A stretch of DNA of 12,324 nt from Anderseniella sp051010195 (GTDB lineage: Bacteria > Pseudomonadota > Alphaproteobacteria > Rhizobiales > Aestuariivirgaceae): positions 1 through 12,324 of the forward strand of contig JBPCVV010000157.1 in NCBI GenBank assembly GCA_051010195.1, given 5' to 3'. The position numbers and the translations under genes are program-made. The notes under the pieces were generated by a model. That model was not told the DNA's origin. It made no database searches and saw nothing but the letters and a program-made list of their open reading frames with translations. Below are positions 1 to 6,361 of the stretch, piece after piece. Positions within the stretch are counted from its first letter, which is position 1. Each line of letters opens with the position of its first letter.

Positions 1-504
1 CAGAAGCTGCATGGGCTCTATGGCGATGTCCCGCCAGTTCAACCGCGCCGGCAGCAAGTCAGGTTTTGTGACGATGGCTGCGTCCAGACTGCCGCGTTCG
101 ACCTGCAGCAGCAACTCGTTGGTAAGGCCCGGATGAACGCTGACATGCAGATCCGGATATTCTTCCTTGAGCATGGAAATGGCGGCGGGCGTCAGGCCCA
201 CCAGAGTGGTTGGAACCGCACCCAGCATCAGCTTGCCGGTCAGGCCGTCATCGCCCAAGACCGATGGCACCAGCCCATCATAGGCGGCGACCACCTCGCG
301 CGCCTTGCTGACCAGCGCCCGGCCGGTCGGGGTCAGCACAGGCGTGCGCCTGGTCCTGTCGAAAATGGAGATGCCCCATTGTTCTTCCAGGGCCTTCATC
401 TGCTGGCTGACAGCGGCATGGGTCACGAACACAGCATCGGCTGCCGCACTGAAGGTGCCGTTTTCCTCGACTGCAATAAGCGTTCTCAATACGCGGATGG
501 ACAT
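1..504 (-). CDS. LysR-family transcriptional regulator, 3' end cut by the window edge
   Basis: The first 168 codons are visible, from ATG at 504-502, and the reading frame is still open at the left edge. The protein begins MSIRVLRTLIAVEENGTFS. It has the LysR-type winged helix-turn-helix in residues 1-60 (AAADAVFVTHAAVSQQMKAL, then FDRTRRTPVLTPTGRAL), followed by the linker helix and the start of the periplasmic-binding-like effector domain (KLMLGAVPTTL, about residues 92-102). It should bind DNA as a tetramer and respond to a small ligand. It is divergent from the ThDP enzyme at 732, the usual layout of a LysR regulator and its target, so it probably controls that gene and itself. No strong Shine-Dalgarno precedes the start. 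Family assignment is secure; ligand and target are inferred. Confidence 0.93.
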   Translation of the reverse strand, partial: MSIRVLRTLIAVEENGTFSAAADAVFVTHAAVSQQMKALEEQWGISIFDRTRRTPVLTPTGRALVSKAREVVAAYDGLVPSVLGDDGLTGKLMLGAVPTTLVGLTPAAISMLKEEYPDLHVSVHPGLTNELLLQVERGSLDAAIVTKPDLLPARLNWRDIAIEPMQLL

Positions 505-731
505 GGCATGTATTTGACGTAAATTTTTCTTTCAGTCCACGTTATTTTTTGTCGCTTTGTGCAAAAATGACTTGATAATATGTTTTCTCGATATCGGGCA
601 GTGCCGGCTGACTGAGATCACGGTCTCTTGCCATTGTCGGCGATGGCGTCAGGGCCACCCGTGAACAGGCCGATGCGCGGACCGGCCATGACTCCCGAAC
701 CTGTTTCGCTCCGAGATCAGAGGAATTCAAC
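505..731. promoter_or_regulatory. Divergent intergenic control region, LysR regulator / ThDP enzyme
   Basis: This 227 bp stretch between divergent starts holds no convincing gene. Its left third (about 512-595) is clearly more AT-rich than the flanking genes. It contains an inverted repeat, ATTTTT at 544-549 and AAAAAT at 563-568, with 13 bp between the arms. This size and symmetry suit a LysR-type operator, about 40 bp from the regulator start. A GATAAT at 574-579 resembles a -10 element for the rightward gene but has no good -35 at standard spacing, as expected for an activator-dependent promoter. The rest (about 600-718) is GC-rich leader ending in the ribosome binding site GAGGAA at 719-724. 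Function is inferred from layout and symmetry only. Confidence 0.5.
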
Positions 732-2345
732 ATGAGAGGTGCTGACCTTCTGGCACAAACGCTTGCGGCTGCGGGTGTGACCAGGGTGTTCTCCTTGTCC
801 GGCAACCAGATCATGCCGGTCTATGACGCGTTTCTTGATGTCAACATCAAGATCGTGCACACCCGCCATGAAGCGGCCTGTGTATTCATGGCCGATGCAT
901 GGGCACAACTGACCGGTAATATAGGCGTTTGCCTGGTGACCGCCGCGCCCGGGGCATCCAATGCACTGGGACCGTTATACACTGCCCGCCAGTCCGAAAC
1001 CCCGGTCCTGTTCCTGACCGGAGACTCACCGCTGGCGCAGGATGGCCGCGGGGCGTTTCAGGAGCTGGACCAGGTTGCGATGACGGCGCCGCTGACCAAA
1101 CTTTCCCTGCGTGCCGCAGATCCCGCTATGCTTGGGCAGGAGACCGCCAAGGCGATTCAGGTCGCCATGTCAGGCAGGCCGGGACCGGTACACATGGCCC
1201 TGCCGGTTGATGTACTGGAAGCTGGTGTATCTGGTATCTCCGTGCCTGGATCACAGGCGTTTCAACCGCTAAGTCGTGGACCGAATCCGGATGAGACACA
1301 GTTGCTGATCAACGCACTGGCATCGGCCAGCAGGCCACTGGTTCTGTGCGGATCCGCGATGAGTTCAACTCGGTACGGCAAGCAGCTTTCTGCGCTGGCG
1401 GACGCGGTGGATGCGCCGGTCGTGGCGATGGAAAGTCCGCGCGGACTGAAAGACCCTTCGCTGGGCGATTTTGCTGGTTCGATGACCAAGGCTGATCTGG
1501 TCGTCAGCCTGGGCAAACCGGTGAATTTCGCGCTCGGGTTTGGCGGCACCAGCGTATGTTTGCCGACATGCAGGTGGATCGTGATCGATGCCGAAGCGGG
1601 AGAGCGCGATCGGGCGAATCTGAACCTTGCTGAGCGCCTGGACATGACCATTGATGCAGACCCAGAAGCTATGGCTGCAGCTTTGATATCTGAGGCGCCG
1701 GGTATCTCCAGCCGCGCTGCATGGCGCAATGAAGTAGCCGATTGCATAGCCACCCGTAGTTACTCGGCAAATGACCGGGGCTCCGGTGGCAATATTCACC
1801 CGGCCGACCTGTGTGCCGCAGTGCAACGACAGGTGGCTAGTGTAGCTGAGAGTGTCGTCATCAGTGACGGAGGCGAGTTCGGGCAGTGGTCGCAGGCCGT
1901 AACCAGCCCAACGCACAGGATCATCAACGGTCCCGGTGGGGCCATTGGCGGCGCGCTGTGCTACGGGATTGCCGCAAAGCTGGCGATGCCTAAGGCACAG
2001 GTTTTCGCCCTGATGGGAGACGGGACGGTTGGTTTCCACCTGGCCGAGTTCGAAACGGCAGTGCGGGAAGACACACCATTTGTCGTGGTGGTGGGCAATG
2101 ATGGGCGCTGGAACGCGGAGCACCTGATCCAGATGCGCGACTATGGACCCGAACGGTTGATCGGATGTGCACTTAGCAACGCTCGCTATGACGAGGCCGT
2201 GAAAGCGCTGGGCGGCCATGGCGAATATGTCACCGACCTGGCCGATCTGGATGATGCACTGGCGCGAGCCGTGCGCAGCAGCAAGGTGGCGTGCGTGAAC
2301 GTGGTCATTGACGGCGTTCCGGCCCCTGCCGGGTCGGCGCATTGA
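732..2345 (+). CDS. Thiamine-diphosphate-dependent enzyme, acetolactate synthase / 2-hydroxyacyl lyase superfamily
   Basis: This 537-residue protein has the three-domain layout of the pyruvate oxidase/acetolactate synthase/benzoylformate decarboxylase superfamily. The N-terminal PYR domain (about 1-165) carries the cofactor-activating glutamate in HEAA (E47). A central Rossmann-like domain lies at about 185-320. The C-terminal PP domain carries the ThDP/Mg motif GDG at 429-431, ending at GNDGRW (N456, D457), where many relatives have Asn-Asn. It should cleave or form a C-C bond next to a keto group of a 2-oxo acid or 2-hydroxyacyl compound in the cytoplasm. No small regulatory subunit gene of the IlvH type lies nearby, which argues against the housekeeping acetolactate synthase. 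The start is supported by GAGGAA 7 bp upstream. Substrate cannot be assigned; the divergent LysR gene suggests inducible, probably catabolic, use. Confidence 0.85.
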   Translation: MRGADLLAQTLAAAGVTRVFSLSGNQIMPVYDAFLDVNIKIVHTRHEAACVFMADAWAQLTGNIGVCLVTAAPGASNALGPLYTARQSETPVLFLTGDSPLAQDGRGAFQELDQVAMTAPLTKLSLRAADPAMLGQETAKAIQVAMSGRPGPVHMALPVDVLEAGVSGISVPGSQAFQPLSRGPNPDETQLLINALASASRPLVLCGSAMSSTRYGKQLSALADAVDAPVVAMESPRGLKDPSLGDFAGSMTKADLVVSLGKPVNFALGFGGTSVCLPTCRWIVIDAEAGERDRANLNLAERLDMTIDADPEAMAAALISEAPGISSRAAWRNEVADCIATRSYSANDRGSGGNIHPADLCAAVQRQVASVAESVVISDGGEFGQWSQAVTSPTHRIINGPGGAIGGALCYGIAAKLAMPKAQVFALMGDGTVGFHLAEFETAVREDTPFVVVVGNDGRWNAEHLIQMRDYGPERLIGCALSNARYDEAVKALGGHGEYVTDLADLDDALARAVRSSKVACVNVVIDGVPAPAGSAH

Positions 2346-2358
2346 GCGGGCAGGGACC
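2321..2358. terminator. Possible hairpin between convergent genes
   Basis: CCCTGCC at 2324-2330 pairs perfectly with GGCAGGG at 2349-2355, and two more pairs outside one mismatch extend the stem to 2321-2358. It spans the stop codon of the ThDP gene and lies just before the convergent anti-sigma stop. The 18-nt loop may hold a small inner stem (CGC/GCG). No T-run follows on either strand, so this is at best a weak or Rho-assisted terminator, and may be coincidence in GC-rich DNA. Confidence 0.25.
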
Positions 2359-2374
2359 AGGTTAAGGCCAACGG

Positions 2375-2692
2375 TTATTTCGGTTCGCGCGGCTGGCGGG
2401 CTGCCAACACGGCGCTGACCAGGTCTTCGGGGACATCTTCCAGCACATCCGCGGTTTGACCGTCCAGGGTATCGCGGGTGATGGTCATTGCGGACCGGTA
2501 GGCGGCCAGATAGTCGCGGCACTCCCGGCACATGGCCAGATGAAGCTCGAAAATGCGCTTTTGTCCGGGGCTCAGTTCGCCATCGAGATAGGCGATTATG
2601 AAGTCCTCGAATTCGGCGCAGGTGATCATCAGGGGCAGTTTGAACATAATGCTTCTGATGCGCTGGCGAAGTGAATTGGACATGATGCTCAT
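2375..2692 (-). CDS. Soluble zinc-type anti-sigma factor (ZAS / zf-HC2 family)
   Basis: This 105-residue protein has the ZAS signature H-x3-C-x2-C (H51, C55, C58 in HLAMCREC) plus an upstream cysteine, C25, at the spacing typical of the fourth zinc ligand. The following helix-rich tail (59-105) has no hydrophobic segment long enough to span a membrane, so it is cytoplasmic. The family binds its cognate ECF sigma factor and releases it on a signal; soluble members such as RsrA and ChrR respond to thiol oxidation or singlet oxygen. Its ATG (2692-2690) overlaps the sigma-factor TGA as ATGA, and AAGGAG lies 7 nt upstream, so translation is probably coupled at near-equal dosage. A second in-frame ATG at 2683 is less well placed. 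The reading frame extends upstream through the sigma gene, but that part is antisense-like noise. The inducing signal is not known. Confidence 0.88.
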   Translation of the reverse strand: MSIMSNSLRQRIRSIMFKLPLMITCAEFEDFIIAYLDGELSPGQKRIFELHLAMCRECRDYLAAYRSAMTITRDTLDGQTADVLEDVPEDLVSAVLAARQPREPK

Positions 2693-3402
2693 GGCTCTGC
2701 TCCTTCGAACAACGGGCTCAACAGTTTCTTCAGGGCGGCACGGGCACGGTGCAACCTTACCTTCACATTGGCCTCGCTCAGGCCCGTCAATTCGGCGACC
2801 TCGGCGGTTGGCAGTTCCTCGATGTCTCTGAGCATCAGGATAACGCGGTAGTTGTCCGGCAGCCGGCCGATGCCCGCCAGCACCTGTTGCCTGCGGTCGC
2901 TTGACAGCAACAGGGCTTCCGGCGTCCGGGTCAGGTCTGACAGCATGGATGGCTCGTCGATGCGGCAGCCCGAGCTGTCGAACTCGGGCAGCATTTCTTC
3001 GATAGACTGCTCGTTGCGCCGGCGCTGCTTGCGCAGGGCCATCAGCGACTGATTGACGACAATCCGGTGTATCCACGTCTTGAGAGCTGCATCGCCACGA
3101 AACGTTGCCAGGTTTTTGAACACGTTGGCGAAAGCGTCCTGCACCACATCTTCGGCAACAGATCTGTCGGCAACGATCCTGTTGGCCACGGCCAGCATCC
3201 AGCCAACATTGGTGCGGACGAACTGTTCCGTTGTAGCTCTGTCCTTGCCCAACAGAAGGTGCGGCTTCTGCTCCGTATCGGGAACCGGGTCTGTAATTCC
3301 GGGAAGGTTCAACTGGCAATCTCCGCACGGTGCCGCAAGCGCATTATGTTTGATCCGGACGGCACAATGCAATTCACTGTAACCCTTCCGGGCCTGCGGC
3401 AT
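2689..3402 (-). CDS. ECF-type RNA polymerase sigma factor (sigma-70 family)
   Basis: Both ECF domains are clear. Region 2 contains AEDVVQDAFANVFKNL and FRGDAALKTWIHRIVVNQ, for core binding and -10 recognition. Region 4 contains LPDNYRVILMLRDIEELPTA and the helix-turn-helix GLSEANVKVRLHRARAAL, for -35 recognition. The linker between them is longer than usual (about 45 residues). Its stop overlaps the ATG of the anti-sigma gene. The start is uncertain. ATG at 3402 gives 237 residues with about 55 before region 2, where most ECF factors have few. The frame stays open to a TTG at 3444, only 6 bp from the divergent antiporter start. A TTG near 3252 would give a typical 187-residue protein, but without a good ribosome site. 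Region 2 identity does not depend on this choice. Autoregulation is likely but unproven. Confidence 0.88.
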   Translation of the reverse strand: MPQARKGYSELHCAVRIKHNALAAPCGDCQLNLPGITDPVPDTEQKPHLLLGKDRATTEQFVRTNVGWMLAVANRIVADRSVAEDVVQDAFANVFKNLATFRGDAALKTWIHRIVVNQSLMALRKQRRRNEQSIEEMLPEFDSSGCRIDEPSMLSDLTRTPEALLLSSDRRQQVLAGIGRLPDNYRVILMLRDIEELPTAEVAELTGLSEANVKVRLHRARAALKKLLSPLFEGAEP

Positions 3403-3450
3403 CCAACAATTATCTGCAGCCCATCCGATATTCGTTGAAAGCAACGCCTA

Positions 3451-4716
3451 ATGACTGCCGAACTGTTAATTATCGCCATTGTCACGGCTTGCTACACGAT
3501 GTTTGCCAGGCGTCTGTTATCGACCCCTTTGACCGCACCCATCCTGTTTATCGCCTTGGGTGCGTTGATATCGGCGAGCGGTTTGTTCAAGGCCGATCAG
3601 GCCGAGCATATTTTGCACTTCACGGCAGAAATTGCCCTGATCCTGCTGTTGTTTCTCGATGCATCACAGATCGATCTCAATCTGCTGCGCCGCGATCACG
3701 GCTGGCCCATTCGCATGTTGCTCGCCGGATTGCCGCTCTCGGTCCTGATCGGTTCGGTGTTTGCCTGGATACTGCTGCCGGGCTGGCCGCTCATCTCCTT
3801 GGTGCTGATGGCGGCACTACTGGCACCCACCGATGCAGCACTGGGCCAGGCTGTTGTTTCCAACACCATCGTTCCTGAAAGGGTGCGGCGCACCCTGACG
3901 GTGGAAAGCGGGCTGAACGACGGCCTGGCCCTGCCGCTGGTGCTGCTGTTTGCAAGCCTGCTGTCCGCAAAGGTGTCGCAAGACAGCTCCTACTGGCTGG
4001 TTTTCGCTGCGGCTCAATTGACCCTTGGACCGCTGGCAGGCATTTTCCTCGGCTGGCTTGGAGGCCGGGTTCTGCTTTGGTCCAAGGCGCACAACTACAC
4101 TTCGGAGGTCTATGAAGGTGTCGGCGCCATCTCCCTGGCTATCGCCACCTATCTGCTGGCAAACCAGATCGGCGGTAATGGTTTCATTGCAGCCTTTGTG
4201 GGCGGCCTGACCTTCGGCAATGTGGTCAAGGGCCAGTGCAAATTCATCTACGAGTTCACCGAGAGTGAAGGGCAGTTGTTGAGCTGGGGCGCCTTCTTCC
4301 TGCTCGGGCTGGTTCTGGTACCCGCCGCCGTGACCCATCTGGGTATTGCAGAGCTGGCCGTGATACTGACGAGCCTGTTAATCGTACGTCCGTTGGCGGT
4401 GTGGATATCGCTGACCGGTACCGACACCTCTGCGATGACGCGCCTGTTTCTGGGCTGGTTCGGCCCACGCGGCCTGGCAACCGCCCTGTTTGCATTGCTG
4501 GTGGCCCAACAGGCCGGTTCCGAAGCTGCCGAGCCGATCCTGATGCTGGCGATCAATGCGGTATGGATCAGCGCCCTGCTGCACGGTGTTACCGCTGCGC
4601 CGGCAACCAGGTGGTATGCAAAGGCATTGTCGAGGACTGCCGACTGCGCCGAGGCTCAGCCAATCGTTTCATCTGCCAAACCCCTGCGGACGTATCAACC
4701 GCAAGACTACAACTGA
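3451..4716 (+). CDS. Cation:proton antiporter, CPA1 / Na+/H+ exchanger family
   Basis: A 421-residue integral membrane protein, hydrophobic nearly throughout, with about 11-13 predicted membrane segments. It begins MTAELLIIAIVTACYTMFAR followed by STPLTAP, the usual opening of NhaP-like exchangers, which fixes ATG 3451 as start. Family motifs are APTDAA (125-130, D128) and ESGLNDG (152-158, with the Asn-Asp pair N156-D157 of the ion site), plus charged residues inside late helices (R313, R340). It should exchange Na+ or K+ for H+ across the inner membrane and so adjust internal pH or salt. The tail after about residue 390 is short and soluble, with no TrkA-type domain visible. It is divergent from the sigma factor gene and lies 22 bp before the next gene on the same strand, so it may be the first gene of the central operon. 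Ion specificity cannot be read. Confidence 0.9.
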   Translation: MTAELLIIAIVTACYTMFARRLLSTPLTAPILFIALGALISASGLFKADQAEHILHFTAEIALILLLFLDASQIDLNLLRRDHGWPIRMLLAGLPLSVLIGSVFAWILLPGWPLISLVLMAALLAPTDAALGQAVVSNTIVPERVRRTLTVESGLNDGLALPLVLLFASLLSAKVSQDSSYWLVFAAAQLTLGPLAGIFLGWLGGRVLLWSKAHNYTSEVYEGVGAISLAIATYLLANQIGGNGFIAAFVGGLTFGNVVKGQCKFIYEFTESEGQLLSWGAFFLLGLVLVPAAVTHLGIAELAVILTSLLIVRPLAVWISLTGTDTSAMTRLFLGWFGPRGLATALFALLVAQQAGSEAAEPILMLAINAVWISALLHGVTAAPATRWYAKALSRTADCAEAQPIVSSAKPLRTYQPQDYN

Positions 4717-4738
4717 AAAAGCACGGGATGCCAAAACC

Positions 4739-6349
4739 ATGAAGAAAGTCGCTATTGCCAAACTGCCGGAACTTGAAGACCGCAAACCCGCCTATGCAAT
4801 ATCCGGCGAGGTCGACCTTGTTGTCGTCAGAATGGATGACACAGTGTCGGTATTCTATGGCCGCTGCCTGCATCGCGGTGCACTGATGGCGGACGGTTTC
4901 GTGCGCGGCGACAACCTGATCTGCGGGGTGCACAATTGGGACTACCGGCTGGACAGCGGCGTATCTGCCTATGCCAACGATGAAGCCCTGCCGAAATTTG
5001 CCTGCTGGATCGACGGCGATGATGTGCTTGTCGATGAAGACGAGATTGCCGACTGGGCGCTGGAAAACCCGCAGCCGTTCAATCGCGAGGCCTATCTTGG
5101 GCTTTACGCCGACACCGCGCATGGCACCGCTGAGGAACCCTATAACAGCCTGATCCAGCGATATGCGCGCGACGGGTTGGCGAAGACCGGCCACCACGGA
5201 GCGGTGGATGCCATGGGTGTGCCGCGCGATGAATTGCCGACCTGGGACGACATTCAGCTCATCACCGCTCAATTGTGGAAAGCACCTCTGCTGGATGATG
5301 CCGACGTTGGGACAGACGTGGTGATTGGCCCGAAGGCGAAGAAGCCGTTGCGGCTGAAAATCCCGCTGTTTGTGTCCGACATGTCGTTCGGTGCACTGTC
5401 CGAACCGGCAAAGACGGCACTTGCCCTGGGAGCGGAGAATGCCGGTACCGGCATCTGTTCGGGCGAAGGCGGCATGTTGCCGGAAGAACAGGCCGCCAAC
5501 AGCCGTTATTTTTACGAACTGGCGTCCGGCCGCTTCGGTTTCGGCTGGGACAAGCTTGAAAAGGTGCAAGCCTTTCATTTCAAGGGCGGGCAGGGTGCCA
5601 AGACCGGGACCGGAGGACACCTGCCTGGCAAGAAGGTGAAAGGCAAGATTGCCGAGGTGCGTGAGCTGGAAGAAGGCCAGGATGCCATTTCACCGCCAAG
5701 ATTCCCCGAGTGGACATCGCCGCAACAGATAAAGGAATTTGCCGACGAAGTCCGCGAGCGGACTGGCGGTATTCCCATCGGCTACAAGCTGTCGGCCCAG
5801 CATATCGAGAAGGACATAGATGCAGCGCTGGAGGTGGGTGTGGATTACATTATCCTCGATGGACGCGGCGGCGGCACCGGCGCGGCGCCGATCATCTTCC
5901 GGGACAATATTTCCGTGCCGACAATACCGGCGCTGGCCAGGGCGCGTGCGCATCTCAACAAGCTGGGCCGGGATGACATCAGTCTCGTGATAACTGGTGG
6001 CCTGCGCAAGCCGGCTGACTTCATCAAGGCCCTGGCCATGGGCGCAGATGCTGTCGCTGTGTCAAACGCCGCCATGCAGGCCATAGGCTGCATTGCCATG
6101 CGGGCGTGCCATACCAATAACTGCCCTGTTGGCATCGCAAGCCAGAAACCCCATCTGGCCAGCCGCATCATCGTCGAGAACTCAGCCGCACAACTGACCA
6201 ACTTCTTTGACGCAAGCGTGGAACTGATGCAGGTGATGGCCCGCGCCTGCGGCCACGATCACCTGAACAAGTTCAACAGCGATGACCTGACCACCTGGAA
6301 AAAGGACATGGCCGATATATCGGGCGTGCCTTTCGGCGGCGCGGCATAG
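4739..6349 (+). CDS. Rieske [2Fe-2S] domain fused to glutamate synthase-type FMN/[3Fe-4S] domain
   Basis: A 536-residue fusion. Residues 1-100 form a ferredoxin-type Rieske domain with C43-x-H45 and C62-x2-H65 (CLH, CGVH). Residues about 170-515 match the synthase (FMN) domain of glutamate synthase GltB: SGEGGM (241-246), GGQGAK (283-288), GGGTGAAP (377-384), and the [3Fe-4S] cysteines C451, C457, C462 in the CIAMRACHTNNCPVG stretch. It lacks the N-terminal glutaminase domain and the C-terminal beta-helix domain, and no GltD-like flavoprotein gene is present, so it is not a standard NADPH-glutamate synthase. The Rieske domain may replace an external electron donor; substrate unknown. Related stand-alone FMN domains occur in archaeal glutamate synthases and in the N-methylglutamate synthase subunit MgsC. 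ATG 4739 is chosen because the open frame upstream overlaps the antiporter and looks non-coding; GGGA lies 10 nt upstream, a weak site. Twelve bp separate it from the next gene. Confidence 0.9.
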   Translation: MKKVAIAKLPELEDRKPAYAISGEVDLVVVRMDDTVSVFYGRCLHRGALMADGFVRGDNLICGVHNWDYRLDSGVSAYANDEALPKFACWIDGDDVLVDEDEIADWALENPQPFNREAYLGLYADTAHGTAEEPYNSLIQRYARDGLAKTGHHGAVDAMGVPRDELPTWDDIQLITAQLWKAPLLDDADVGTDVVIGPKAKKPLRLKIPLFVSDMSFGALSEPAKTALALGAENAGTGICSGEGGMLPEEQAANSRYFYELASGRFGFGWDKLEKVQAFHFKGGQGAKTGTGGHLPGKKVKGKIAEVRELEEGQDAISPPRFPEWTSPQQIKEFADEVRERTGGIPIGYKLSAQHIEKDIDAALEVGVDYIILDGRGGGTGAAPIIFRDNISVPTIPALARARAHLNKLGRDDISLVITGGLRKPADFIKALAMGADAVAVSNAAMQAIGCIAMRACHTNNCPVGIASQKPHLASRIIVENSAAQLTNFFDASVELMQVMARACGHDHLNKFNSDDLTTWKKDMADISGVPFGGAA

Positions 6350-6361
6350 GGGAGAACAGCA
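6350..6361 (+). promoter_or_regulatory. Strong ribosome binding site for the Rieske-ThDP gene
   Basis: The whole 12-nt gap between the two Rieske-fusion genes consists of GGGGAG followed by AACAGC directly before ATG 6362. This leaves no room for a promoter or terminator and supports co-transcription of the two genes. Confidence 0.7.

Noticed and set aside
589..596. An 8-bp palindrome CGATATCG in the LysR-ThDP intergenic region
   Set aside because: Too short to distinguish from chance, with no flanking symmetry.
1365..2531. A long antisense open frame (388 codons, minus strand) across the ThDP gene
   Set aside because: It lies opposite strong ThDP-enzyme motifs, its product is Arg/Pro/His-rich without any domain, and it runs into the anti-sigma gene in another frame. 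It is a high-GC shadow.
2693..3328. A long N-terminal extension of the anti-sigma protein (317-codon frame)
   Set aside because: This part is a shadow of the sigma gene on the same strand in another frame. The ATGA overlap and AAGGAG site support the start at 2692.
4556..4738. A 61-residue N-terminal extension of the Rieske-GltB-like protein
   Set aside because: It overlaps the antiporter's conserved C-terminal region in another frame and looks non-coding; the Rieske domain begins naturally from ATG 4739.
4589..5620. A 343-codon antisense open frame opposite the Rieske-GltB-like gene
   Set aside because: No recognisable domain. The sense strand has intact Rieske and FMN-domain motifs over the same bases.
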